From: Marinomonas polaris DSM 16579
Lineage (GTDB): Bacteria > Pseudomonadota > Gammaproteobacteria > Pseudomonadales > Marinomonadaceae
Reading direction: 5' to 3'
Assembly: GCF_900129155.1 (NCBI RefSeq)
Contig: NZ_FQVF01000006.1
Coordinates: forward strand, 234,281-298,280
DNA length: 64,000 bases
A program made the position numbers and the translations under genes. The notes under the pieces are model-generated. The model had not been told where the DNA came from and ran no database searches. It saw only the letters and a list, made by a program, of their open reading frames with translations. Below are positions 53,084 to 60,982 of this stretch, piece after piece (position 1 is the stretch's first letter; every line of letters begins with the position of its first letter).

Positions 53084-53926
53084 TCAAGCCACAGTTGGCG
53101 ACAAGCATGAATACCGATTCACAAAATCATTGAGCATCGTTTCTTTGCATCGCATTTGTTTCAAAATTTCAGGATTGAGTTCGGCCACAACGACACCGGG
53201 CTCACTTTCATGAGCTTCTACAATCAGATTACCGTAAGGCCCCCAAATCGCACTAGCACCGCAAGCGGCCCATCCCCCCGTGGTACCTACATGATTCGAC
53301 ATCAGAACATACATCGTATTGTCGAGCGCCCGGGCCGGCATCCAGATCCGAGATTCATGATAACCGTTCCCCTGACTGAACAAGGCACTCACCAGATAAG
53401 CATGGCAGCCGTCGACCGCCGCGGATCGCGCATGTTCTGCAAATCCTGAGTCATAACAAATGGCAAGCCCCAGTTTCCACCCGTCAATATGCAGAACGCC
53501 AGCTTCACTGCCCGGAGTAAAGAAATCCGCTTCGCTACTGAAAAGCGCACGCTTATGGTAGTCCATGATGCGCTCCCCCTGCTCATTGAAACACACCGAA
53601 CTAATGTAGAACCGATCCGCTTGCCATGTCGCCGCACCGACGATCGCCGTCACACCGGACTCGCGACAAGCAGCGGCGATGGGGTCAAGCCGTTCATCAT
53701 GCGGACTGATTGCATATGCTTCAGGATTTGATTTGATCAGATCCGGCTCGTAACCGCTGAGAAATTTTTCCGGCAGCAGGACGACTCTGGCCTCTTGTTC
53801 CGCAGCTTGCCGGATCAACGCGACGGACTGACGGACATTGGCACGAATATCCCCGGCGTATGGCTGCGCCTGTGCAACAGCCACACGCAATGTTTTGTCA
53901 GGATATGGTCTCAATTGACTTTCCAT
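53084..53926 (-). CDS. Carbon-nitrogen hydrolase (nitrilase superfamily)
   Basis: The ATG at 53926 (MESQLRPYPDKTLRVAVAQA) follows AAAGGA at a good distance; an upstream in-frame start at 53959 is less likely. The 280-residue enzyme has the Glu-Lys-Cys triad: E53 in VLLPEKFLSG, K125 in DYHKRALF and C157 in LAICYDSGF. It hydrolyses an amide or nitrile; the substrate is unknown. The gene looks more GC-rich than its neighbours. It lies inside a 1.17-kb segment inserted between decayed copies of corA and VIT sequences, with a thioesterase fragment behind it. Confidence 0.88.
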   Translation of the reverse strand: MESQLRPYPDKTLRVAVAQAQPYAGDIRANVRQSVALIRQAAEQEARVVLLPEKFLSGYEPDLIKSNPEAYAISPHDERLDPIAAACRESGVTAIVGAATWQADRFYISSVCFNEQGERIMDYHKRALFSSEADFFTPGSEAGVLHIDGWKLGLAICYDSGFAEHARSAAVDGCHAYLVSALFSQGNGYHESRIWMPARALDNTMYVLMSNHVGTTGGWAACGASAIWGPYGNLIVEAHESEPGVVVAELNPEILKQMRCKETMLNDFVNRYSCLSPTVA

Positions 53927-54010
53927 ATTTGCATTCCTTTGAAAAGAGCTGACTCGCAACGTGTCGGCTGATCGTAAATCAAAATGTCACGAACTAAAAC
54001 ATGCACTTGA

Positions 54011-54214
54011 CTAAAACAATGTGTACTTGACTAATTCAGCGACCTTTTCAGGTTGTGTCCGCATGAAATAGTGCTCGCCTTCATTCAGTTCGATCAAATG
54101 AATGTCCGTTGTCACACGCGTCCAGTGCTTATACCGTTCAGTATAGCCTTCCGCCGCCGGATCATCCTTCGCAATCACCAAAGATGTCGGAACATTGATC
54201 AGTAGTTGCTCATG
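54011..54214 (-). pseudogene. C-terminal fragment of a thioesterase/alpha-beta hydrolase
   Basis: An open frame of about 67 codons without a start codon reads EQLLINVPTSLVIAKDDPAA, YTERYKHWTRVTT and LNEGEHYFMRTQPEKVAEL before a TAG stop. The DDPAA and GEHYFM elements look like the catalytic Asp and His regions of type II thioesterases (GrsT-like). Everything upstream, including the Ser nucleophile, is missing, and a stop in frame marks the join to VIT-like sequence. It is a truncated cargo gene upstream of the nitrilase gene. Confidence 0.65.
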
Positions 54215-54215
54215 T

Positions 54216-54299
54216 TACAGCGGCTCCTAACCAATCCACTCGATGATGTTCCTGATGAGACCCTGTGGCTTGATTAGAGCAAACGCTATTCATCTGTTA
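54216..54299 (-). pseudogene. Duplicate of the VIT gene 5' end
   Basis: 54217-54278 matches 52728-52797 (codons near the N-terminus of the VIT gene) at about 59 of 63 aligned bases, with a 9-bp deletion. 54281-54300 matches the ribosome-site region 52821-52840 at 15 of 20. About 20 bp containing the start codon are missing between them, so it cannot be expressed. It is a truncated copy left by rearrangement. Confidence 0.78.
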
Positions 54300-54329
54300 A
54301 GAGATTGAAATAAAAACGAAATGAAACGC

Positions 54330-55517
54330 TTAACTATTACCTCCCAACCATCCCTTACGCTTGAAGAAAAGCAGCATGCCAAGCGTCAACAAGATAAAAA
54401 ACACCCACAGCGCCGGATACGCCCAGTGTTTACCTAACTCTGGCATATACTCAAAGTTCATCCCGTAAATACTAGAAATAAAAGTCAATGGAATAAATAC
54501 CGAAGACATAATGGTCAGCACCTTCATGATTTCGTTCATGCGATTGGACACCGCTGACATATAAAGATCTGTCAGACCACTAACCATCTCGCGATAAGAT
54601 TCAATAATCTCAACAATCTGAATAGTGTGTTCGTACACATCTCGTAGATAAGGCTTAGTGGCCTCACCCATACGACCGTCTTCCTCGCGATAAAGATGAT
54701 CAATCACCTCACGTATTGGCCAGACAATCCGCCGCAACAACGACAACTCGCGTTTTACCGCATGAATACGATGTAATATCGCCGGAGTGGGCTTTTCTAA
54801 CGTAGTTATTTCAAGTTCTTCGAGGATATCGCCATATTCTTCCAACACCGGAAAGCAATGATCGACCATGGCATCTAACAAAGCATAAAGCAGATAACCA
54901 GTGCCATTTTTGCGGATACGCGCATTTTCTTTCAGCAATAGCTCACGAATTGGCTGCCAGACATCGCCTGGCTTTTCTTGAAAAGTAATTAGCACCTTGT
55001 CATACAGAAACAAACTCACCTGTTCTGCGTCCAGTACACTGCCAGCGGAAGGATTGTCCGATTCTTGTTTATTAAGTTGCAACATTCGCAACACGACAAA
55101 CAAATGGTCATCAAAAAATTCAACCCGAGGACGTTGCGGAATGTGCATCACATCTTCCGCCGTTAGGGTATGAAAACCAAAATGCTGACGAAATTGATTG
55201 ATTACATAAGGATGCGGACGACTGACATTTAGCCAGCGAGTTGTCACCCAATCTGGTATTGGCTTAGCAAAATAGTCGGCAAGATCCGTCACATAACCAG
55301 TTTCACATTTAGTCGCCGAATAATCGATGTAACTGATGATAACCGTGCCAGCTTCCGGTGGATCAGACACATCAGCCAGATGCTCAATTCCGGGCATTTC
55401 ACCGGGCGTTACTTGGCGATAAGGCATATTTTGCCAAGCACCAGAACCCAATAAAGACACATTATCATTGGTTTCATTAATGGCTTGATCCACTGAGACA
55501 TCGGTATCTTTCGTCAT
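54330..55517 (-). CDS. corA: CorA family magnesium/cobalt transporter
   Basis: A 395-residue protein with a large cytoplasmic N-terminal domain and two C-terminal transmembrane helices. The pore signature GMN is in ISSIYGMNFEYMPEL, followed by the last helix and a basic tail (FKRKGWLGGNS). It mediates Mg2+ or other divalent cation uptake as a pentamer. AAGGGTGAAGA precedes the ATG. A truncated corA copy lies to the left of the nitrilase gene; this copy is full length and intact. Confidence 0.92.
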   Translation of the reverse strand: MTKDTDVSVDQAINETNDNVSLLGSGAWQNMPYRQVTPGEMPGIEHLADVSDPPEAGTVIISYIDYSATKCETGYVTDLADYFAKPIPDWVTTRWLNVSRPHPYVINQFRQHFGFHTLTAEDVMHIPQRPRVEFFDDHLFVVLRMLQLNKQESDNPSAGSVLDAEQVSLFLYDKVLITFQEKPGDVWQPIRELLLKENARIRKNGTGYLLYALLDAMVDHCFPVLEEYGDILEELEITTLEKPTPAILHRIHAVKRELSLLRRIVWPIREVIDHLYREEDGRMGEATKPYLRDVYEHTIQIVEIIESYREMVSGLTDLYMSAVSNRMNEIMKVLTIMSSVFIPLTFISSIYGMNFEYMPELGKHWAYPALWVFFILLTLGMLLFFKRKGWLGGNS

Positions 55518-55590
55518 TCTTCACCCTTATCATTTTGACTTTTAATGGCTTACTTCGTAAGAGTTTCGAAGCCTGCAATAAAGAGATCAA

Positions 55591-55642
55591 AAGAATATAC
55601 AGGCAGGATAGGACGAATGGCAAAACCTATCGGTGCGCTGAC
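55591..55642. repeat. corA upstream sequence duplicated at 52996-53047
   Basis: This 52-bp block 74 bp upstream of the corA start matches 52996-53047 at about 44 of 52 positions. It contains AGGCAGGATAGGACGAATGG and CTATCGGTGCGCTGAC. The copy is part of the corA/VIT duplication scar. Confidence 0.75.
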
Positions 55643-55692
55643 TAACAAACGCCCAAAAGAGAGATTTGCATTCCCGCCGCTACACCCGTAGT

Positions 55693-55736
55693 GTGGTGAT
55701 TAGAAACAAACAGCGTGGTGATTAGAAACAAGCCAG
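55693..55736. repeat. 22-bp tandem duplication
   Basis: The unit beginning GTGGTGATTAGAAACAA occurs twice head to tail (55693-55714 and 55715-55736), differing only near the end. It lies 34 bp upstream of the small gene at 55770 and may touch its promoter. Confidence 0.75.
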
Positions 55737-55769
55737 ACCTTTAATTTAACTAAAGAGGAAGCACGACAA

Positions 55770-55985
55770 ATGGAAACTAACAATACTCACAAGCACAGCC
55801 AAAGCATCGCCAACTTTGCAGCGATTAAAACCGCCATCGCTAACAATGAAGAAGCACTACTAAAAGAATTAATCGCAGACCAAGCAATGCAAGAACTCGA
55901 AAAAAGCTACCTAATCGATCTAGCCGGGCTCAGCAACGATCCTGCGATCTTGAAAATAATCAAAGACATTCCAGTAGAAAAATAG
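55770..55985 (+). CDS. Small protein of unknown function (71 residues)
   Basis: A 71-residue product, MQELEKSYLIDLAGL in its middle, with a good ribosome site AAAGAGGAAG before the ATG. It is rich in Ala, Glu, Leu and Lys, with no cysteine, signal peptide or membrane segment, and looks fully helical. I do not recognise the family. It sits alone between corA (divergent) and soxR (convergent). Confidence 0.6.
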   Translation: METNNTHKHSQSIANFAAIKTAIANNEEALLKELIADQAMQELEKSYLIDLAGLSNDPAILKIIKDIPVEK

Positions 55986-56006
55986 GTCACAAAAAGTCGA
56001 TTGAGC

Positions 56007-56456
56007 CTATTCTGTCATCAGTCGTGGCCCAGTGCCTTTCTCACCTAATTCATCAGATGGGTTAAGAAGCCAACACCTTTCAAGGGACAGACAACCACAG
56101 CCAATACAATCGGCCATCATGTTTTTCAATTCCGTTAATTGAGTAATCTTCCTATCAAGCTCGCTTTGCCATCGGGAACCCAACGCTTCCCAATCTTCTA
56201 GGGTGACGCGGGTTCGGTTTGGTAATCCTTCAAACTCCAACAAAATGTCTTCCAAAGAAAATCCCGTCCGCTGAGCCACCTGAATCAAAGAGACAATCCG
56301 AATGACATGTTTTGGGTATTGCCTATGGTTGGATGTATTTCTTTGGCTTTTTATCAAGCCTTTTCTTTCATAGAAATGCAAAGCTGACACAGATACGCCA
56401 GTCCTTTCACTTAGCATACCCACAGAAATCCACTCAGAAATAATTTTTTTTTGCAT
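56007..56456 (-). CDS. soxR: Redox-sensitive transcriptional activator SoxR
   Basis: A 149-residue MerR-family regulator. The N-terminal winged helix reads ISVGMLSERTGVSVSALHFYERKGLI. A dimerisation helix follows, then the SoxR [2Fe-2S] cluster motif with C117, C120, C122 and C128 (CIGCGCLSLERC). Oxidation of the cluster by redox-cycling compounds activates transcription from promoters with long spacers. It is divergent from an efflux pump gene, and the region between holds a matching sox box. No soxS was seen. Confidence 0.95.
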   Translation of the reverse strand: MQKKIISEWISVGMLSERTGVSVSALHFYERKGLIKSQRNTSNHRQYPKHVIRIVSLIQVAQRTGFSLEDILLEFEGLPNRTRVTLEDWEALGSRWQSELDRKITQLTELKNMMADCIGCGCLSLERCWLLNPSDELGEKGTGPRLMTE

Positions 56457-56463
56457 TTGATGC

Positions 56464-56494
56464 TTGACCTCAACTTAAGTTAAGGTTGCAGAAT
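56464..56494 (+). promoter_or_regulatory. SoxR-dependent promoter with sox box
   Basis: TTGACC (56464-56469) and CAGAAT (56489-56494) are separated by 19 bp, the over-long spacer typical of MerR/SoxR-activated promoters. The near-palindrome CCTCAACTTAAGTTAAGG (56468-56485) lies between them and closely resembles the E. coli sox box. It directs the MFS and reductase genes and sits 11 bp before the soxR start, so it could autoregulate soxR. Confidence 0.85.
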
Positions 56495-56588
56495 AGCTGC
56501 AAATCCAAGATTGCTCAAGCTCAGTACTTAATAAAACAGCTAGAAAATACTTGAAAGAATACTATCTATATCTAGGAAGAAAGCCTTA

Positions 56589-57773
56589 ATGAAAACCAAT
56601 CTATTAGAACCCAGAGCACTTTGCCTGCTGTTAATTTCCACGTTAACGGTTATGTCTAATGTCACCATTGCCCCAGCGCTACCCGGTTTGGCTAACGAGT
56701 TTTCGGGAACCCCTTCAGCCGATTTCTTAGTAAAGATGCTGTTACCGATCCCAGCTTTATTTGTGGTGATTTTCGCGCCAGCATTAGGCTGGACAGCCGA
56801 TAAGTTCGGTCGCAGAAATCAAATCATCATTGCCACCATCGTCTTTTCCATAGCTGGTGCCGCTGGTGCACAACTACAAGGATTAGAAGCCATTATCATT
56901 AGTAGAGCGATCTTGGGTATTTGTGTCGCAGGACTGATGACCGCCGTAACGGCGCTAATAACCGATTATTATTCTGGACAGAAAAGAAGCCAATTCATGG
57001 GTTTGCAACAAGCTTTTTCTAGTATTGGCGGCATCCTATTCATTGTCACAGCTGGCTATTTAGCCAACACTAGCGCACGGCTTCCCTTCTATATTTATGC
57101 TGTTGCCATTCTATTCGTACCGCTAATATTTCTGTCTATTTCTGAAACTAAGCAGGCAGTTCAGCCAAGCGATCACCAGCAAGACTATAAAAATACACGT
57201 TGGAAACAACCGCTCATTGGCTGCTCAATTCTTATTTTCTGCCACTTTATGGTCTTTTATATCCTTCCAACACAAGTACCGTTTTTTATGGTGGAGATTG
57301 GCATAACCGACCCTAGTAAATCAGGCTTAGCGATCGGAATGGGCACCTTAATGGCGGCGATATCGAGTATATTCTTTGGCAAACTGGTTGCCAAAATCCA
57401 AAGTTACGGCGTGGCTCTCATAAGCTTCATCGCCATGAGTCTTGGCATGTTCGTGCTATCACAAGCTACTTCGTTCAGCTCTGTTATTCTCGGTTGCGGC
57501 CTAATGGGAGTTTGTATGGGATTCGTGATGCCTAATTTCATGACAAAAGGCATGGAACTTGTGCCAAGCAACAAACGCGGACTCGCGTCTGGCGTGCTCA
57601 CCAGCAGCATTTTCATCGGACAATTTGTTTCCCCGTTTTTTTCCTCAGCTCTTATCGCCAAGCTTGGATACAGTGATTTTTACTTATTAGCAGGGGCTTT
57701 CACTTTAGTCCTAGCCCTTGCAGGCACCACTACCCTAAAAAAGCAATCCGCTCTCATCACAAACTTGAAATAA
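56589..57773 (+). CDS. MFS efflux transporter, probable drug exporter
   Basis: A 394-residue membrane protein with twelve predicted helices. The MFS loop 2-3 motif reads GWTADKFGRRNQI, and helix 5 contains GLQQAFSSIGGILFIVTAGYL, in the drug:H+ antiporter style (Bcr/CflA-like). AGGAAG precedes the ATG. It lies behind a SoxR-type promoter, so export of redox-cycling compounds is likely. The FMN reductase gene follows after 21 bp. Confidence 0.9.
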   Translation: MKTNLLEPRALCLLLISTLTVMSNVTIAPALPGLANEFSGTPSADFLVKMLLPIPALFVVIFAPALGWTADKFGRRNQIIIATIVFSIAGAAGAQLQGLEAIIISRAILGICVAGLMTAVTALITDYYSGQKRSQFMGLQQAFSSIGGILFIVTAGYLANTSARLPFYIYAVAILFVPLIFLSISETKQAVQPSDHQQDYKNTRWKQPLIGCSILIFCHFMVFYILPTQVPFFMVEIGITDPSKSGLAIGMGTLMAAISSIFFGKLVAKIQSYGVALISFIAMSLGMFVLSQATSFSSVILGCGLMGVCMGFVMPNFMTKGMELVPSNKRGLASGVLTSSIFIGQFVSPFFSSALIAKLGYSDFYLLAGAFTLVLALAGTTTLKKQSALITNLK

Positions 57774-57794
57774 CATTAATCGTTGGATATTAAA

Positions 57795-58316
57795 ATGAAA
57801 GTACTGACCTTCGGCACAAGCAACAGCAAAAACTCTATCAACAAGCAATTGGCTTTTTATGCCGCGCAGCAAATCAACAACGCAGACGTCTCGCTAATCG
57901 ACATTAACGATTTTGAAATGCCGATCTACAGCGAGGACAGAGAAAAAGAATCGGGCATTCCACAATTAGCACACGACTTTTATAACGCCATTGGCTCGGC
58001 CGATAGCATCGTTATGTCATTCGCTGAATACAACGGCTCTTATACTTCTGCCTATAAAAATCTATTCGATTGGACATCCCGAATAGACATGAAAGTTTTT
58101 CAGAATAAACCCGTTCTTATGCTATCCACATCACCCGGCCCCAGTGGAGCACAAAGTGTTTTAGCCGCCGCACAAGCCTCAGCGCCCTACTTTGCCGCAA
58201 ACGTCATCGGCGCCATATCGCTACCCAGCTTCTACGATAACTTTGATGCGGAGAAAAATGTCGTGACTGATGAGCCATTCAACCAGAGCCTGCTCGCTGC
58301 AATCCACAAGCTCTAA
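57795..58316 (+). CDS. NADPH-dependent FMN reductase family protein
   Basis: The ATG at 57795 (MKVLTFGTSNSKNSINKQLA) is preferred over a TTG four codons earlier. The 173-residue flavodoxin-like protein has the phosphate loop GTSNSKNSINKQL, the SFAEYNGSYTSAYKNLFDWTSR segment typical of ArsH/azoreductase-like NAD(P)H:FMN reductases, and STSPGPSGAQSVL. It probably detoxifies quinones or other redox-cycling substrates as the partner of the upstream pump in the SoxR module. Confidence 0.9.
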   Translation: MKVLTFGTSNSKNSINKQLAFYAAQQINNADVSLIDINDFEMPIYSEDREKESGIPQLAHDFYNAIGSADSIVMSFAEYNGSYTSAYKNLFDWTSRIDMKVFQNKPVLMLSTSPGPSGAQSVLAAAQASAPYFAANVIGAISLPSFYDNFDAEKNVVTDEPFNQSLLAAIHKL

Positions 58317-58371
58317 CTTTGTATAGTTTAAAAAGAATATACGTTTTTATTAGATAACTATCTGCAAGCAG

Positions 58372-59646
58372 TCACTCTTTCGTAGAGCGACTGCTCATGC
58401 GGATCACCTTACCCATGGTTAACCCTTGCACGACAATCGAAAATATGACGATGCAATAAGTCAGCGTTAGTATCAAACTACGAGACTCACTCACTGGTAA
58501 CGACAGGGCCATCGCCACCGAAATACCACCGCGTAAGCCGCCCCACGTAAGAATAGTGATCGCCCCTTTTGACTGACTTGTCAGCTTACTAAGCGGGCCA
58601 ATAATGCTTGCTACACAGAACCAACGAGCCGCCAATACAACCAATATCGACAAAGCGCCCGCAAACAACCACTCACTTTCAATGGGTAAAACAAGTAGTT
58701 CCAAACCAATTAGGAAAAAAAGCACCACATTGAGAATCTCATCGATCAGCTCCCAAAAGGTATCCACGTGTTCCCGTGTTTTGTCCTTCATAGCGAACAA
58801 ACGACCATGATTACCAAGAAACAAACCAGCAACCACCACGGCAATAGGCGCAGACAAATGCAAACTATCCGCCAACGCATATAACCCCATTGCAAGAGCC
58901 AACGTCAGCAGCACCTCCACTTGGTAGTTATCCACGCGTTTCAGCATGAGATACGTCGTATAACCTGTTATCGATGCCAGCAACAACGCGCCACCCACTT
59001 CTTTCAGTAACAAGACACCGATCGCTGTCATGTCGATGGAAGAGGAAGCAGCACTGCCATCAGCCGCTGGCGTATCCAAACCAGACAATTGCAACAATAT
59101 TAGAAAAACCACCACTCCCAGTCCATCATTGAAGAGCGATTCTCCCGCCATCTGACTTTCGAGCTGCTCAGAGGCGCCCGCCGATTTCATAATGGAAAGC
59201 ACAGCAATAGGATCCGTCGGCGAGATCAAAGCGCCGAATAAAAGTGCATGCAAAAATGGAATGGTTAAACCAAGCCAACCCAGAAGCAACCAAGTTACCC
59301 AGCCGACAATAAAGGTCGACATCAAGGTGCCAACCACAGCAAGCAAAGCAATGGATAACCATTCACGCCCTAAGCTATCCAGCTTGACATGAATGGCTGC
59401 CGCAAAGAGCAAAAAGGCCAACATACCGTGCAATACGACTTTATCGAAATCGATGCGCGACACCAATGACGCCGCCTGCTCACGAACTCCCGATGTGTAA
59501 GGACCAATAATAATTAGCGTAAGCGACGCTACCAACGCCACCAGCATGACACCAATGGTCGTCGGCAACTTGATATATCGATAATTGAAATAACTGGATA
59601 CCGCAGCAAGCGTGATCAAAATACTGACCAAGGAAAAGAAACTCAT
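58372..59646 (-). CDS. Na+/H+ antiporter, CPA1 family (NhaP-like)
   Basis: A 424-residue membrane protein with about twelve helices. HALLFGALISPTDPIAVLSIMK contains the CPA1 TDP motif and AGESLFNDGLGVVVFLILL holds the ND ion-binding pair. GGLRGGISVAMALSLP is the late signature helix. It exchanges Na+ (or K+) for protons to maintain pH and salt balance. AGGAGAT precedes the ATG. It converges with the SoxR module genes. Confidence 0.93.
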   Translation of the reverse strand: MSFFSLVSILITLAAVSSYFNYRYIKLPTTIGVMLVALVASLTLIIIGPYTSGVREQAASLVSRIDFDKVVLHGMLAFLLFAAAIHVKLDSLGREWLSIALLAVVGTLMSTFIVGWVTWLLLGWLGLTIPFLHALLFGALISPTDPIAVLSIMKSAGASEQLESQMAGESLFNDGLGVVVFLILLQLSGLDTPAADGSAASSSIDMTAIGVLLLKEVGGALLLASITGYTTYLMLKRVDNYQVEVLLTLALAMGLYALADSLHLSAPIAVVVAGLFLGNHGRLFAMKDKTREHVDTFWELIDEILNVVLFFLIGLELLVLPIESEWLFAGALSILVVLAARWFCVASIIGPLSKLTSQSKGAITILTWGGLRGGISVAMALSLPVSESRSLILTLTYCIVIFSIVVQGLTMGKVIRMSSRSTKE

Positions 59647-59940
59647 TGGATCTCCTGATGTTTGTTATTGAGTTGAAAAAGTGTCATACCCTTTTCTGAC
59701 TAAACACTCATAGAGACCTAGCATTATCGACATCTAGCAGGGCTGTTTATACAGCGTGTGAAGCATATTGATCAGCAACAAATGTAATGAATTCTGGAGG
59801 ATTTATCTGTGCTCTATCGTACAGAGCATGGGATTAACACAAGAGATTGTCTTATCATTCAGACTCATTTTCCTGTTCTAGATGTACTTATTACTCTCGA
59901 CAACATTCCGGTCAAAAATAGATATGGCTTTCATCTAACC
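59647..59940. other. Intergenic stretch with a weak GTG-start reading frame
   Basis: Nearly 300 bp without a recognised gene. A rightward frame with GTG at 59809 preceded by GGAGG runs for 57 codons to a TAA at 59982, overlapping the GFA copy 2 gene antisense. The predicted peptide (VLYRTEHGINTRD onward) resembles nothing I know. It may be chance; the rest of the stretch shows no clear structure. Confidence 0.25.
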
Positions 59941-60351
59941 CTAAACTCCTCGACTTGGTTCATGGGCATCATAACGAGGTAAGTTTGCATCCAGATCATC
60001 CCAGTTAGCGCTTGATGACACAAAATTATGTGAGAGTGGTCTTTCTTCAATATCAGAATCTAGAATGCCAAGGCGCAATCTTAGACGATCTGGCGATTGT
60101 TCGTTGCTGCTAAAAATGGGTGACGCACACACCTTACAAAAATGACGTTTTTTCCCCGGTGAAGTCTCATAAAATGCCATCAGCTCCTTCCCGGTTTTTA
60201 TCACTAACTCTTTTGTAGCGATAAACCCATTCGTGGCATAAGCAGTGCCACAGCTTTTTCTGCACTTAGAGCAGTGACAATGAATAATGGAATCTATACC
60301 ACCATGAATTTCTAATGTCACCGACCCACATAAACAACTCCCCTGATACAT
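59941..60351 (-). CDS. GFA family zinc-binding protein, copy 2
   Basis: The ATG at 60351 (MYQGSCLCGSVTLEIHGG) follows AAAAGGA; a TTG six codons earlier overlaps the antitoxin gene. The 136-residue protein has zinc ligands at C6, C8, C25, C27, C30, C72 and C75, the same positions as copy 1 at 36.8 kb, to which it is clearly paralogous. It is the third gene after a toxin and an antitoxin, with only 10 bp after the antitoxin stop, so it is probably co-transcribed with them. Confidence 0.87.
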   Translation of the reverse strand: MYQGSCLCGSVTLEIHGGIDSIIHCHCSKCRKSCGTAYATNGFIATKELVIKTGKELMAFYETSPGKKRHFCKVCASPIFSSNEQSPDRLRLRLGILDSDIEERPLSHNFVSSSANWDDLDANLPRYDAHEPSRGV

Positions 60352-60361
60352 AAAATTCCTT

Positions 60362-60646
60362 TTAATCAATTGGCGTAATTTTCAGCTTGCAGCCAAAAAC
60401 GCCTAACAACTTAGTGATTGTTTCTAGCTTTGGATTTGCATTACTTGAAAGTGATTTATAAAGGCTCGCGCGAGTGACGCCCGCCTCATTAGCTACTTGC
60501 GTCATACCTCTTGCTCTTGCAGCAATACCCAGACAATAGATTAAATGCTCAGAGCTACCATCTTCCGCAGCTGTCGATAAAAACGCCCTAATATCTTCGT
60601 CCGTTTCGAGGTAGCTTGCCACGTCAAATGCTGTTGTGTTTGTCAT
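60362..60646 (-). CDS. HTH antitoxin of a RelE-type toxin-antitoxin module
   Basis: A 94-residue DNA-binding protein. N-terminal residues (FDVASYLETDEDIRAFLSTAAEDGSSEHLIYCLGIAARARG) are typical of the 'addiction module antidote' family, followed by an HTH (MTQVANEAGVTRASLYKSLS) and a GNPKLETITK-like end (NANPKLETITKLLGVFGCKL). It should neutralise the upstream RelE-like toxin and repress the operon. The toxin gene precedes it by 12 bp. Toxin-first order is characteristic of this family and of HigBA. Confidence 0.9.
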   Translation of the reverse strand: MTNTTAFDVASYLETDEDIRAFLSTAAEDGSSEHLIYCLGIAARARGMTQVANEAGVTRASLYKSLSSNANPKLETITKLLGVFGCKLKITPID

Positions 60647-60658
60647 GACCTCTCTCCT

Positions 60659-60958
60659 TTAAAGTAAATCATTAAGCAATATTTTTGCTTTTTTTATATC
60701 ACGCTGTTGACTAGATTTATCACCACCAGCTAGAAGGATCACAATTTGACCGTCTTTTTCAGTGAAATAAACTCTGTAACCAGGACCAGCGAAAAAACGT
60801 AGTTCGCTAAGCTCTTCTGCTATCTCTTTATAATCACCAAAGTATCCTTCACTTTCTATTCGTGCGATTCGGTTCAATATTTGGATTTTTGCTTGAGTGT
60901 CTTTTAATTTCCGTAGCCACTTATCAAAAAAATCCGTTTTTTTGATGCTGTACTGCAA
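60659..60958 (-). CDS. RelE/ParE superfamily toxin (addiction module killer protein)
   Basis: A 99-residue protein with the RelE-like fold sequence pattern: FFDKWLRKLKDTQAKIQILNRIARIESEG, followed by FGDYKEIAEELSELRFFAGPGYRVYF and DGQIVILLAGGDKSSQQRDIKKAKIL. The GYRVYF and GGDKSSQ motifs are hallmarks of the TIGR02683-like killer family. It probably cleaves mRNA at the ribosome. It is encoded first, ahead of its HTH antitoxin. Confidence 0.9.
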   Translation of the reverse strand: MQYSIKKTDFFDKWLRKLKDTQAKIQILNRIARIESEGYFGDYKEIAEELSELRFFAGPGYRVYFTEKDGQIVILLAGGDKSSQQRDIKKAKILLNDLL

Positions 60959-60982
60959 AGCATTTCTCCTCTGTTCCGTTTA

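Larger units (their letters stand above)
53049..54215. mobile_element. Inserted 1.17-kb segment between duplicated corA and VIT sequences (no transposase)
   Basis: The left end is where similarity to the corA upstream region stops (about 53048). The right end is where similarity to the VIT gene 5' end begins (about 54216). Between them are the nitrilase gene and a thioesterase C-terminal fragment, both on the minus strand. No transposase, terminal inverted repeat or target duplication was found, so the mechanism is unknown. Confidence 0.5.

Noticed and set aside
58367..58395. Hairpin overlapping the antiporter gene 3' end as a terminator for the SoxR module
   Set aside because: The 12-bp stem has one mismatch and no T run follows on either side, so termination is not supported.
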